From an uncultured Eubacterium sp. (GTDB lineage Bacteria; Bacillota_A; Clostridia; Lachnospirales; Lachnospiraceae), in contig CAJUSH010000023.1 of assembly GCA_910589045.1 (NCBI GenBank), forward strand, positions 1 to 50,837: DNA of 50,837 bases. Direction: 5' to 3'. Of the stretch, positions 9,000-17,477 are shown piece after piece. The notes below the pieces were generated by a model. The model searched no databases and had not been told where the DNA came from. It saw nothing but the letters and a program-made list of their open reading frames with translations. The position numbers and the translations under genes were made by a program. Every line of letters starts with the position of its first letter. Position 1 is the stretch's first letter.

Positions 9000-9022
9000 A
9001 AAACCATATTACCTTTCTTTTA

Positions 9023-10324
9023 TTATAAGTCGTTTAAATCTAAAATTTCCAAATCCCGGTCTCCCTGCCCGGACCTGGTATGCTTGCGGTCCGGAGTCCC
9101 TGCCGGGGTTCTCGTCGGTGTTTTTGCCGGCGCCGCGGACCTTTCCGGGGCCCTTGCGCCCGGCTTTGTCCCTGCGGCGGGCTTTGGCCGTTCCGTCATT
9201 TTGGGGCTGCTGCGCCTCATCTGATCCGGCATTTTCACATCCGGTATCATCGCGGTATCAGCCGCCTGTGCCTTTTCCCGCATCCTCGATGCCTTTGTCA
9301 CCCTTCGCTCCCTCGGAAAAAGCCCGTCGCCCTCGTCGTCATCGCTTCCCCCAATACCAAGCTGTGCGTCCTGGCGCACATCCCGCAGTTTAAACACAAG
9401 ATTGACAATGACAATCAAAAGCAGCACCACCACAACCACGAAAATAATCATCATCCGGTTGCTAGTCGTCTTATCGGCCTTTGCCTGCTCATAAAGGCTG
9501 TTGTACTTTTCCAGAGACACATACTCGCCCTCCGGCATCAGCTCCGAGGGAATATATGCCTCGCCCCGGTAGATCAGATAGCCGTTGGAATCAAAGCTGA
9601 CCTCATCGTCCGCTTCCTTCTCCTTCTGCCCGTCGTCCGCTTCCGGAAAAGGCGTCACGTCCTCCGGCTGCGTATCGCTGATCTGTCCCTCCACCGAGGT
9701 CGGCTCCGACGTATCCGCCGGCTCGCCGGCAGGGGTATTGTTCTGCGCCCCCTGTCCGCAGTATACGGTGATCGTGTAGGTGCTTGTCTTGCCGCTCTCG
9801 GCTTCCACAACGACCTTCACCGTATTCGTTCCGGGCCGAATCGACTTTGCACCGCTCACCGAAGCGATAACCGCCTTGCTGTTGTTTGGCCGTGCCGGAA
9901 TGGACACCTGCGTCACATTCGCGTCCACGGTAGCCGTATATTCATACGTGTTCGGCGAAAATGCCGGACTCAAGCTGCCCGGCGAAATGCCAAGGGAAGC
10001 CAGGCTGCTGTCCGAGGATTTGGCTGTACCCGTGCTGCTGTCCGGGCCCTGGGATGAAGTGCCTCCCGCGCTGCCCCCCGTGCTTCCCGTGTTTCCGCCC
10101 CCGGATGAACCGCCGGAGCTTCCGGTACTGCCCGGGTCTGAACCCGAACCGTCGTCCTTACCCGGTGCGGGGATCGTCATCTGCTCCCCTGCCTCCTGCC
10201 CGTCATCCGTTGTATCCTCATAATCATCACCCAGCTCTGTCGCAGATACCGCCGCAGGTGTCCACAGCAGCACCATGCCAACCGCAAGCGCCGCTGCGGT
10301 CGCCAGAAAACGTCTTTTTTTCAT
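9023..10324 (-). CDS. Single-pass membrane protein with a cadherin-like beta-sandwich domain
   Basis: 433 residues. A signal peptide (MKKRRFLATAAALAVGM..., cleavage after about 30) is followed by a Gly/Ser-rich linker (about 50-105). A cadherin-like beta-sandwich (PF12733 type, about 108-195) comes next, with LGISPGSLSPAFSPNTYEYT and a closing GKTSTYTITVYCG. An acidic linker, a strongly hydrophobic helix (IIFVVVVVLLLIVIVNLVF, about 290-312), and a basic cytoplasmic tail rich in Pro, Thr and Ala finish it. The topology is therefore outside N-terminus, inside C-terminus. Such domains usually act in cell-surface carbohydrate or protein contacts. The charged tail and the position directly before clpC in the same unit hint at a signal passed to the cytoplasm, but that is inference. 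Confidence 0.8.
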   Translation of the reverse strand: MKKRRFLATAAALAVGMVLLWTPAAVSATELGDDYEDTTDDGQEAGEQMTIPAPGKDDGSGSDPGSTGSSGGSSGGGNTGSTGGSAGGTSSQGPDSSTGTAKSSDSSLASLGISPGSLSPAFSPNTYEYTATVDANVTQVSIPARPNNSKAVIASVSGAKSIRPGTNTVKVVVEAESGKTSTYTITVYCGQGAQNNTPAGEPADTSEPTSVEGQISDTQPEDVTPFPEADDGQKEKEADDEVSFDSNGYLIYRGEAYIPSELMPEGEYVSLEKYNSLYEQAKADKTTSNRMMIIFVVVVVLLLIVIVNLVFKLRDVRQDAQLGIGGSDDDEGDGLFPRERRVTKASRMREKAQAADTAMIPDVKMPDQMRRSSPKMTERPKPAAGTKPGARAPERSAAPAKTPTRTPAGTPDRKHTRSGQGDRDLEILDLNDL

Positions 10325-10366
10325 TCGTTATCCTCTCTTCCAATCATCCTTGGTTCCTTCTCTATT

Positions 10367-11017
10367 TTAGTTTTTCTCTCTTTTGCTGTCAACCATCTTT
10401 ACCAGCCACGCATCCAGCCTTTCGAAAAACTTCGCAAAATGTACGCCGTCCACCAGCGCATGATGGCACAAAAGCGAAACCGGAAGCAGCGTCTTTCCGC
10501 CCTGTGTGAAATATTTTCCCCAGGTGATCCGCGGGTTGCTGTCCGCGGGAATTGCGGTTGGCTGCACGATGGAGGTATAGCTTAGCCAGGGAAGGGAGGA
10601 GACGAAAAAGAGCGAAAGCGCCTCGTCCCCGTCGTCGAGGGATGCCTGCTGTGCTGCCTGACGCTGCCGTTTTTGCGCATAGGCGAGGAACTCCGTATAC
10701 GGCATGCCGGCATCTACACTGCAGTAGCAGTACGTCTCGTCCGGAAGCGCAACCGTATAGGAGCTTAAGCAGCGCTCAAACTCAACGATCCGTCCGTCCA
10801 AAATCCGCTGGCGAAGCTCCCTGACCTCGTTGGCCGCGTTCGTCACCGCATATAAAAAGCTGAGGAAGAAGGGGGCTTTTTGCTCCCTCACCCCGGCAAG
10901 CCAGTCGCTAAGCTCCACGTTCACCGTGATCCCCGCATACGGATATGCCATCCCTGTAAAATAGGAAAAATGTGCGCTGCGCGGATAGTTTTCCATGTCA
11001 ACGAAAGTATAATTCAT
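10367..11017 (-). CDS. CatA-type chloramphenicol acetyltransferase family protein
   Basis: 216 residues, the normal length of trimeric type-A chloramphenicol acetyltransferases, which transfer acetyl from acetyl-CoA to the drug 3-hydroxyl. The catalytic motif HHALVDGVHFAKFF is present, with the catalytic His at about 186. The N-terminal strand YFTGMAYPYAGITVNVELSD matches the family. Many gut Clostridia carry chromosomal homologues of this type that are not proven to confer resistance. Here the gene sits ahead of the cadherin-like gene and clpC with no mobile-element signature, so I favour an intrinsic acetyltransferase. A promoter at 11054-11082 and the ribosome site GGAGATCAGGAG precede it. 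Confidence 0.85.
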   Translation of the reverse strand: MNYTFVDMENYPRSAHFSYFTGMAYPYAGITVNVELSDWLAGVREQKAPFFLSFLYAVTNAANEVRELRQRILDGRIVEFERCLSSYTVALPDETYCYCSVDAGMPYTEFLAYAQKRQRQAAQQASLDDGDEALSLFFVSSLPWLSYTSIVQPTAIPADSNPRITWGKYFTQGGKTLLPVSLLCHHALVDGVHFAKFFERLDAWLVKMVDSKREKN

Positions 11018-11053
11018 ATTTTTTCTCCTGATCTCCTCTTACATCTTTTTTGT

Positions 11054-11082
11054 ATCGTACCATCCCCCGGCGCAAAGTGCAA
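11054..11082 (-). promoter_or_regulatory. Promoter of the cat-cadherin-clpC-radA run
   Basis: On the minus strand, TTGCAC (11077-11082) and TACGAT (11054-11059) are separated by 17 bases, about 37 bases ahead of the acetyltransferase start. It is the only clear promoter for the run, though clpC may have others. Confidence 0.5.
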
Positions 11083-11225
11083 CACACTTTTTATCGGCAT
11101 TTTTTCCTATCCAAGCTGCTGCCAGGATCATGCTCTCCTGCCGCCCCGCCATGCCCCCGGATACGGAGTAACTGCGTGGCCCGGGTGCGAAATGCAGCGA
11201 TACCCAGCTTCATATCCGGTTAAAT

Positions 11226-11262
11226 AAAAGCAGCCTCCGGCTATTGTCCGCAGACTGCTTTT
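11226..11262 (-). terminator. Terminator of the fabG-like gene
   Basis: A 37-base hairpin has outer arms AAAAGCAG and CTGCTTTT and a second paired block (CCGG with CCG). On the minus strand it ends in TTTTATTT. It lies 46 bases past the reductase stop. The remaining gap up to 11017 holds only the next promoter. Confidence 0.75.
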
Positions 11263-11308
11263 TACAGCTTCCAAATGCTTTTGCTATTTCATCGTTGCAA
11301 AGCGTGCA

Positions 11309-12052
11309 TCATACCTTTGACGCCCCGTCAACGGAGAGAATCTCGCCTGTGACATAGCTTGCCAGATCGCTGGCGAGATACAGGAACGCGTTTGCAACCT
11401 CCTCCGGCTCACCGGCACGTCCCAGAGGAATACCCATGGAGATCCGCTTTACTACCTCCTCCGGCAGCGCCGCTACCATATCCGTTCTTGTCACACCCGG
11501 AGCCACCGCGTTTACGCGGATATTGTCCTTTCCAAGCTCCCTTGCAAGGGAGATCGTCAGCCCGTTCACCGCAAACTTGCTGGCAGGATAGCCCACGCCC
11601 GCAGGCTGACCGGAAATGCTCACCATGGAGCTTGTATTGATGATGCAGCCGCCGCCCTGCTCCTTCATGATCCGCGCAGCCGGGAGAATCGCGTAAAAGA
11701 CCGCCTTTACATTCAGATCAATCGCCTTGTCAAATTCCTCCGCCGTATAATCGTACAGCGGCGTGCTCTGGGAAATACCTGCATTGTTCACGAGAATGTC
11801 GATCCGTCCGTGCTGCTCCTTTACCTCGTTTACAGCCTTTTCCACCTCGGCGGCATCGGTTAGCTTCGGGCACTTTCCCGTAACCTCCCATGCAGAGTTC
11901 TCCTCGCCGAGCTTTTTAAGCGCATTGTCCACGGTCTCCTGTCTGGAGCCGAAAAGCACGACCTTCGCGTCGTTCGCCAGATATTTGCGCACGATCTCAA
12001 ACCCGATGCCTCTTGTTCCCCCTGTGACGATAGCTACTTTTCCTTTCAGCAT
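11309..12052 (-). CDS. Short-chain dehydrogenase/reductase, FabG-like
   Basis: 247 residues. This is a classical SDR with the NAD(P)-binding TGGTRGIG motif at the N-terminus, NNAG (VNNAGIS) in the middle, a catalytic Ser in NTSSMVSISG and the Tyr-x3-Lys pair in GYPASKFA. The C-terminal PLGRAGEPEEVANAFLYLAS and GEILSVDGA are typical of 3-oxoacyl-ACP reductase-like enzymes. I start it at the ATG at 12050-12052, because a GGAAGG site lies 7 bases before it; the frame stays open further upstream. It has its own promoter and terminator and does not sit in a fatty-acid cluster. The substrate could therefore be a sugar or a small ketone, and FabG function is not shown. Confidence 0.85.
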   Translation of the reverse strand: MLKGKVAIVTGGTRGIGFEIVRKYLANDAKVVLFGSRQETVDNALKKLGEENSAWEVTGKCPKLTDAAEVEKAVNEVKEQHGRIDILVNNAGISQSTPLYDYTAEEFDKAIDLNVKAVFYAILPAARIMKEQGGGCIINTSSMVSISGQPAGVGYPASKFAVNGLTISLARELGKDNIRVNAVAPGVTRTDMVAALPEEVVKRISMGIPLGRAGEPEEVANAFLYLASDLASYVTGEILSVDGASKV

Positions 12053-12113
12053 ATACATACCTTCCTTTCCGTCTTGCATCCGTTTCCGGAATGATTCAAA
12101 AATACATACTTCC

Positions 12114-12142
12114 AGTATACGTTGTCCGGGACTTTTTTACAA
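12114..12142 (-). promoter_or_regulatory. Promoter of the fabG-like gene
   Basis: On the minus strand TTGTAA (12137-12142) and TATACT (12114-12119) are spaced by 17 bases. It lies between the penicillin-binding protein stop and the reductase start, so the reductase can be transcribed alone. Confidence 0.6.
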
Positions 12143-12170
12143 CGGAAAACGCAAATCTTTGTTCCGTTCC

Positions 12171-14297
12171 TTAAAAGCCGGCAAACCAGGCGTCCAGTAC
12201 CTCCTTGTCTCCCCGCACCACATAGCCGCTGCCGCCCCTGTCCTTCACATCCTCGATCATGCTCACGAGCAATATGGGGCGCTCCTCGTCCCTGTCCGCG
12301 GTAAAGATTGCAAACCAGCCCAGCTCCGTACCGTTTTTGTCCCCCTGGGACACCTTGATCTCCGCGGTCCCGGTCTTGGCTGCAAGTCTGATATCCTCCC
12401 GGTACGCCGCCTGTCCGGTTCCTTCCGGGTCGCTCACTACCTGGACCATCATATCCAAAACCTGCTCCGCTGTTTCCCGGGAAAACACCTCCCTGAGCCA
12501 GTAGAGATTATCCCGCTTCTGCCCCACGGTCAGATAGGGCTGCACTATATTTCCCCCGTTGGCAAATGCCGTGTACATACACGCAAGATGCAGCGGATTG
12601 ATCAGCATCTGGCCCTGCCCGTAGCCGCTGTCGGCGAGCTGGACCTCCGTCTCGATCTGCTCCGTGTTGGAATACTGGGACTGGCGCATCCCGATCTCAA
12701 AGGGAAGGTCCTCGTTAAAGCCCAGCCGGTCCATATAATTCTGCATCTCGTCCACGCCGATCCGCAGCGCCGCCTTCGCAAAATAAATGTTGTCGGAGCT
12801 GATCAGCGCTTTTTCCATCGTTGCTGGCTCACAGGGATGCAGCGTCGTCACGAAATAGGAGCCCCACGATTCGTCCTTCTGCCAGCGCCGTCCGTCGTTG
12901 CCCAGATCCTCCGTCAGGCCCAGGGCCGCGGACTGCAGCCCGATAGCCGCGGTCACCGGCTTAAAGGATGAGCCGGGGCACCACGTCTGCCGGAACCGGT
13001 TGTACATGGGCTTGTCCTCGTTCTCGTTTAGCGATGTCCACTGCGCGTCGGTCAGTCCCATGATAAAATCGTTGTTGTCGTAGGAGGGCGTGCTCACCAG
13101 CGCGAGCACCTCACCGGTATAAGGGTCCATGGCGACCGAACAGCCCTTGTCCTCCCGAAACTGCTCATAGAGCGCGCGCTGGAGTCTGGCATCGATGGTC
13201 AGCTCCACCCTCTGTCCATTCTCAACCGGCAGATATGCGAGCTCCTCCTTCATATTTCCGTCCTCGTCCGCAATGTAGATCCGGCAGCCGTTTTGTCCTT
13301 TAAGCTCCTTTTCATACAGTGCCTCCACGCCGCTTTTTCCGATCACGCTGCCGGACGTATAGCCCTCCCCCGCGTGCTCCTCCAGATCCTCCGAGGTAAC
13401 GCCCTGTACATATCCGATGAGATGCGCCGCCGCCTCGCCCAGCGGATACGTGCGCACCTGCGTATCGGTGAGCATCACCCCCGGGATCGCGAGCAAAGAC
13501 TCCTGCCGCCGCTGCTCCTCCAGTGTTTTTTCATCCGGGTCCATCGTCATGAGGTCGAGCTGCTCCACCTTCGGGATCATCTGGAGCGGTACAAAGGCAT
13601 CATCCGTCACCCACGATGCCGCAAGCGTCTGCTCGATGGAGGCTTCGGAAATATCCAGAAGCTCTGCAAGCTTCCGGATGCTCTCCGCCCGGTTTTCCAG
13701 CTTTCCGGGAACAACGCCTACCGAGGATGCCACGCCCTTTCCGGCCAGCACCCAGCCGTTCCGGTCGACGATCTCTCCCCGCTCCGCCTGCACGGTAGAC
13801 AGGCGCACCTTGTCCGCAGACCTCAGCTTCGGAAAAATGAGCGAATCCGTCCACACCAGACCATAGCCGTCCTCACCCTTTACAAACTGCGCCGAGTTCT
13901 GAAACCGGATCGTCCCCGCCGCCGTGTCAAACACACTCTCATAACCCACCGTCCCGCGGCTCTTATCATAAGAAGTGACCGTAATTTTCATATTTTTTGC
14001 CTCGATTCCCTCGTAAATCGCCGAATTACGCGTTATAAAGGCATCCTGGCTGATCCCGCCCGACATCTGCAGATCCAGCATGTCGTACATTTTTTTATAT
14101 TCCTTCTCGGGAATATAGCTCATATACCGCGCCAAAAGCTCTTCCGGAGTCTCCCAGCGCTCCTCCCGGTCCTTACTTAACACATGCGCTGCCAGAAGCA
14201 GGCCCGCCCCCGCAACTGCCGTCGTCACAAAAATAACGGCGAGCAGGGTAAGAAAAAACCGGAGCCTTCTTTTCTTTCGTTTTTTTCCTTTGATCAT
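12171..14297 (-). CDS. Class B penicillin-binding protein with an NTF2-like N-terminal domain (PBP2a/PBP3 type)
   Basis: 708 residues from the ATG at 14295-14297, chosen for the GGAG site about 11 bases upstream and the proper MIKGKKRKKRR start. A basic cytoplasmic stub and one membrane helix (about 14-40) anchor it. An NTF2-like MecA_N domain (about 50-165) follows, then the dimerisation domain with GEIVDRNG. The transpeptidase domain has S443-x2-K446 (GSSFK), SDN (501-503) and KTG (641-643). It crosslinks peptidoglycan at the outer face of the membrane. The MecA_N architecture occurs in low-affinity PBPs but also in many ordinary Clostridial PBPs, so resistance cannot be inferred. It has its own promoter. 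Confidence 0.93.
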   Translation of the reverse strand: MIKGKKRKKRRLRFFLTLLAVIFVTTAVAGAGLLLAAHVLSKDREERWETPEELLARYMSYIPEKEYKKMYDMLDLQMSGGISQDAFITRNSAIYEGIEAKNMKITVTSYDKSRGTVGYESVFDTAAGTIRFQNSAQFVKGEDGYGLVWTDSLIFPKLRSADKVRLSTVQAERGEIVDRNGWVLAGKGVASSVGVVPGKLENRAESIRKLAELLDISEASIEQTLAASWVTDDAFVPLQMIPKVEQLDLMTMDPDEKTLEEQRRQESLLAIPGVMLTDTQVRTYPLGEAAAHLIGYVQGVTSEDLEEHAGEGYTSGSVIGKSGVEALYEKELKGQNGCRIYIADEDGNMKEELAYLPVENGQRVELTIDARLQRALYEQFREDKGCSVAMDPYTGEVLALVSTPSYDNNDFIMGLTDAQWTSLNENEDKPMYNRFRQTWCPGSSFKPVTAAIGLQSAALGLTEDLGNDGRRWQKDESWGSYFVTTLHPCEPATMEKALISSDNIYFAKAALRIGVDEMQNYMDRLGFNEDLPFEIGMRQSQYSNTEQIETEVQLADSGYGQGQMLINPLHLACMYTAFANGGNIVQPYLTVGQKRDNLYWLREVFSRETAEQVLDMMVQVVSDPEGTGQAAYREDIRLAAKTGTAEIKVSQGDKNGTELGWFAIFTADRDEERPILLVSMIEDVKDRGGSGYVVRGDKEVLDAWFAGF

Positions 14298-14349
14298 AGT
14301 GTGCAGGTCTCCATTTTTGTGCCGCGATTCCTTACCACTTCCTCTCAAA

Positions 14350-14379
14350 ATATTACGACTACAGGGAATTAAATGTCAA
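14350..14379 (-). promoter_or_regulatory. Promoter of the penicillin-binding protein gene
   Basis: TTGACA (14374-14379) and TAATAT (14350-14355) on the minus strand are 18 bases apart, about 50 bases before the start codon. An AAGCGCTT sequence overlaps the -35 box and looks somewhat like half of a CcpA site, but the match is too weak to call. Confidence 0.65.
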
Positions 14380-14404
14380 GCGCTTTCTGCTTTTCCAATG
14401 CATA

Positions 14405-14446
14405 CCAAAGCAGCAGACACATTCTCTGTGCCTGCTGCCGCCTTTG
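14405..14446 (-). terminator. Hairpin after the PTS gene
   Basis: Arms GCAGCAGACACA and TGTGCCTGCTGC (one wobble pair) surround a five-base loop at 14410-14438. A CAAAG/CTTTG extension continues on both sides of a bulge. There is no real U-run, so it may be a weak terminator or only a 3'-end-stabilising stem. Confidence 0.45.
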
Positions 14447-14475
14447 TATCCAATATATTACGTTTTCGCGGAGCA

Positions 14476-16380
14476 TTATCCTTCCTCCACCGAAAAAATC
14501 CTTTCCGTCTGTTTCGTCTTACCTGTTTTTTCCACCCGCAGGGCTTTGTAGTCGTCGCTGTTTGTCAAAAGCACGGCCGTCGTGGTGCTGTACCCGGCTG
14601 ACCTGATTTTGGAAATATCAAAGGTCATAAGCTTCTGTCCGGTCTTTACCCGGTCACCCTCGGACACGTACAGCCTGAATCCGTCACCGTTCATCTTTAC
14701 CGTATCCACGCCCACATGGATGAGCAGCTCCATGCCCCCGGGACCGCTGATGCCGATGGCATGGCGGGTTTCCGTCAAAGATGAGATTTCCCCGTCAAAC
14801 GGCGCTACCACCTCTCCCGTCTCCGGCTCGATGCCGACGCCGTCTCCGAGAACACCGGAGGCAAAGGTTTCATCGGGAATACTTTCCCGCGGAATCACAT
14901 TGCCCTGCACCGGTGCATAAATCACGGTGTTTTCGCTTCCGGCGTCGTTTGTCTCTGCGTCCGTCCCCGCCGGCTCGGAAGTGCTTTGCGCCTGCGGCTC
15001 CTCATCCTTATATCCGAACATCCATGTCAGCACAAACGACACGCCTATGGAAATGACCATCATCAGAATATACTGAACCGGCATATTCAGGCAGAGCAGA
15101 ACACCAAACAGGCCGGTCACACCGGTTCCGCTGGCGCCAAGCCCGGCAATGGATGAGAAAAGCGCACCGCATGCGCCGCCGATACAGCCGCAGATAAAAG
15201 GCTTAAAGTAGCGCATGTTCACACCGAAAATGGCAGGCTCCGTAATACCCATAAAGGCGCTGAACGCCGACGGGAGCGCCATGGATTTTGTCCTCGCGTT
15301 TTTTGTCTTTACCGCAACCGCAAGCGTCGCGGCACCCTGTGCCAGATTTGCCGCGGATGCAAGGGGCAGCCAGTATGTAACTCCGTATTTTGCAAGCTGT
15401 CCCACATCAATAATCGTATACATATGATGGATTCCCGCAACGACCGTCGGCGCATAAAATGCACCCATGACAAAGCTTCCGATTCCGAGCGGAAGCGCGA
15501 TCAGCCACTGGATACCGTCAATAATGCCATTCTCGATCACGACGAACAGCGGGCCGATCATGGAGTAGGTCAGATAGCCGGTCACAAACACGCTCACTAA
15601 AGGCGTCACGAACAAATCAAACATTTCCGGCACGATTTTATGCAGCTTCTTTTCAATAAAGCACATCACCCAAACAGCGATAATGACCGGAATCACATGT
15701 CCCTGATATCCGATCAGATCCACCTCATACAGGCCAAACCACACGCTCTGGCGCACCTGCACACCTTCCGTCGCAACCGTCCACGCATTTTGCAGATTCG
15801 GATGGATCATCAGCATTCCGATGACCGCACCCAGGTACGGATTGCCGCCGAATGCCTTTGCCGCGCTGTAGGCGATCAAAATAGGAAGAAACGTATAAGC
15901 CACATTGCTGAACAGATTTGCAAATACAAATATGGAGCTGCCGGTATCCAACGACATAAACCCGTTATTTACCATAAAATTCAGCGCTTCCATAATACCC
16001 ATCAGAAAGCCGCTGGCAACGATTGCCGGAATAATCGGCACAAAAATATCTCCCAGTGTCTTGATGGCCCGCTTGAAAATATTCTGCTGTGCCGCTGCCG
16101 CCTGCTTTACCTCCGCCTTTGTTGCGGCAGAGAGCCCGGAAACCTGCAGAAATTCGTCATATACCTTATTGACCGTCCCCGTTCCAAGAATGATCTGCAG
16201 CTGTCCCGATGCAAAAAATACACCCTTCACACCCTCGATTTCCTCTACCGCCTTGCTGTCGCACCTGTTATTGTCCGCGATCACGAGCCGCAGACGTGTC
16301 GCGCAGTGGGCGGCAGAAATCAGATTTTCCTTTTTCCCTACTTTGTCATAGATTTGTTCCGCGACCTTTCTATAGTCCAT
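14476..16380 (-). CDS. PTS permease, Glc family, domains IIB-IIC-IIA (sucrose/trehalose/beta-glucoside type)
   Basis: 634 residues. It takes up and phosphorylates a sugar. IIB (1-85) has the phosphocysteine in SAAHCATRLRL (C26). IIC (about 105-450) has roughly ten membrane helices and the family motifs VVAGIHHMYTIIDVGQLAKY and GITEPAIFGV. After an acidic linker, the Crr-like IIA domain (about 490-634) has GDGVGIEP and its phosphohistidine in ELLIHVGVDTV (about H555). The substrate cannot be read off the sequence, as no hydrolase lies in the unit. It follows the metallo-hydrolase gene by 46 bases and is expected to be controlled by the divergent LacI regulator. Confidence 0.93.
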   Translation of the reverse strand: MDYRKVAEQIYDKVGKKENLISAAHCATRLRLVIADNNRCDSKAVEEIEGVKGVFFASGQLQIILGTGTVNKVYDEFLQVSGLSAATKAEVKQAAAAQQNIFKRAIKTLGDIFVPIIPAIVASGFLMGIMEALNFMVNNGFMSLDTGSSIFVFANLFSNVAYTFLPILIAYSAAKAFGGNPYLGAVIGMLMIHPNLQNAWTVATEGVQVRQSVWFGLYEVDLIGYQGHVIPVIIAVWVMCFIEKKLHKIVPEMFDLFVTPLVSVFVTGYLTYSMIGPLFVVIENGIIDGIQWLIALPLGIGSFVMGAFYAPTVVAGIHHMYTIIDVGQLAKYGVTYWLPLASAANLAQGAATLAVAVKTKNARTKSMALPSAFSAFMGITEPAIFGVNMRYFKPFICGCIGGACGALFSSIAGLGASGTGVTGLFGVLLCLNMPVQYILMMVISIGVSFVLTWMFGYKDEEPQAQSTSEPAGTDAETNDAGSENTVIYAPVQGNVIPRESIPDETFASGVLGDGVGIEPETGEVVAPFDGEISSLTETRHAIGISGPGGMELLIHVGVDTVKMNGDGFRLYVSEGDRVKTGQKLMTFDISKIRSAGYSTTTAVLLTNSDDYKALRVEKTGKTKQTERIFSVEEG

Positions 16381-16426
16381 ATCGTCCTCTCTTTCCGTGC
16401 CAAAACCGGCACCTTTTTCTCCGCTT

Positions 16427-17260
16427 TTAAAACAACACCTTCATACCGTCATAGGCTGCCGTCAGCCCATGCTCCTTAGCAAATGCTTCCAATTGTGCAT
16501 GTGTCATATCACCGTTGTGGGAAAAATGGTTCACGACCCTGACCGTATCCGAATCGATGCATCCACGCTCCTCCAGCAGCTTTGCAAATGCGATGGCATC
16601 AAAGAGCCCCATGTGATAGCCGTCGCTGTGCTTCCTTCCCATCGTGGCATCCAGCGAAATCAGCCGATACTTATGGCTAAAAATACACTCCCACGCCTCA
16701 TCACTCAGCTTCATGCCCGTATCATGGCCGTACAGCAGGCACGTTCCGTCCTTCTCAATGATGTAGATAAAGCAGGTCTCCCGCTTGTCATGATCCGCGG
16801 GAACCGGGATGATGTGATAGCCCTCCGCCTCAAATTCCTCAAAGGGCTCAATCCTGATGAACCGGACCGCCTCATCCAGCGGATGTACCTGAAACCGGTC
16901 GATGAGCACCGCGTCGTAAAATGCCTTCTCCACCGCCTCGTTGCCGTAGACATGAAGCATGCCCTTCGCATGGTGTCCGAAATGCTCATGCCTGTGGATC
17001 AGCTCCACCGGAAAAAAATGATCCATGTGGGAATGTGTCACAAGCAGGTGCTGCAGCTCCCCCAACCGCAGAGCATGGCGGATGGCATGCGTATAAGTAT
17101 CCGGCGGAAAATCAATCAGAAGCCTTCCGTCCACGATCGACTGCGTCCTCGTGCGCACCTCCTTTCCTCCGGCCTTTCTCGCCCTGTTGCAGATATCGCA
17201 GCCGCAGAACAGAGCCGGAAGCCCCTCTGCCGCCGCGGTTCCCAAATACTGTATTTCCAT
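16427..17260 (-). CDS. Metallo-beta-lactamase-fold hydrolase, PhnP-like
   Basis: 277 residues. The metal motif HSHMDH (76-81) and later ligands in PVPADHD and the C-terminal VVNHFSHNGD fit the PhnP/ElaC-like phosphodiesterase branch. N-terminal CGCDICNRARKAGGKEVRTR resembles the extra structural zinc loop of PhnP. PhnP opens cyclic ribose phosphates. In this locus the enzyme may act on a phosphorylated or cyclic sugar derived from the PTS substrate, which is inference. It is first in the operon, just behind a TTGACA promoter and two candidate operators. The ATG is preceded by AGGAGG. Confidence 0.85.
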   Translation of the reverse strand: MEIQYLGTAAAEGLPALFCGCDICNRARKAGGKEVRTRTQSIVDGRLLIDFPPDTYTHAIRHALRLGELQHLLVTHSHMDHFFPVELIHRHEHFGHHAKGMLHVYGNEAVEKAFYDAVLIDRFQVHPLDEAVRFIRIEPFEEFEAEGYHIIPVPADHDKRETCFIYIIEKDGTCLLYGHDTGMKLSDEAWECIFSHKYRLISLDATMGRKHSDGYHMGLFDAIAFAKLLEERGCIDSDTVRVVNHFSHNGDMTHAQLEAFAKEHGLTAAYDGMKVLF

Positions 17261-17276
17261 GGCGTCCTCCTTTCTT

Positions 17277-17310
17277 AACTAGTTTCGTTACCGATTAAGT
17301 TACCGGTTAC
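17277..17310. promoter_or_regulatory. Candidate LacI operator cluster near the hydrolase-PTS start
   Basis: Three related blocks lie between the -10 box and the hydrolase start: AACTAGTT (17277-17284), CGTTACCGATTAAG (17286-17299), and GTTACCGGTTAC (17299-17310). The first and third recur on the far side of the promoters at 17369-17389, which suggests one regulator bound at two places with DNA looping. Confidence 0.6.
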
Positions 17311-17321
17311 TTTATATCTTT

Positions 17322-17350
17322 ACAATAACACCCTTTTCCTTCGCTGTCAA
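17322..17350 (-). promoter_or_regulatory. Promoter of the hydrolase-PTS operon
   Basis: A perfect TTGACA (17345-17350) and TATTGT (17322-17327) are 17 bases apart on the minus strand. The operator-like blocks at 17277-17310 lie just downstream of the expected start point, a classic place for repression. Confidence 0.7.
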
Positions 17351-17368
17351 TAGTATTTCCGGAAAAAA

Positions 17369-17389
17369 TAACCGGTTACTTAACTAGTT
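17369..17389. promoter_or_regulatory. Candidate LacI operator between the divergent promoters
   Basis: The perfect 10-base palindrome TAACCGGTTA (17369-17378) is followed by the palindrome AACTAGTT (17382-17389). It is located upstream of both divergent -35 boxes. Confidence 0.6.
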
Positions 17390-17400
17390 CTAAAATTGGA

Positions 17401-17429
17401 TTGATTTTCCGAAATCGTACTGCTATACT
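17401..17429 (+). promoter_or_regulatory. Promoter of the lacI-type gene
   Basis: TTGATT (17401-17406), a 17-base spacer and TATACT (17424-17429). The operator palindromes end 12 bases upstream of the -35 box, so autoregulation is likely. Confidence 0.65.
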
Positions 17430-17477
17430 AAAGCTAAGCACACGGGCTGCCCCGGCAGCCTTCGGAGGTTCATTTTT

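Noticed and set aside
9080..10057. Long plus-strand open frame (325 codons) opposite the cadherin-like gene
   Set aside because: It is Arg/His/Leu-rich antisense of a GC-rich coding gene, with no ribosome site or domain.
11763..12971. Long plus-strand open frame (402 codons) across fabG and the PBP gene
   Set aside because: It spans two clear genes and their promoter on the other strand, with no recognisable domain.
14370..14385. Possible CcpA (cre) site over the PBP promoter
   Set aside because: AAGCGCTT matches the core, but the flanks disagree with the consensus at several positions and a catabolite-controlled PBP is not expected.
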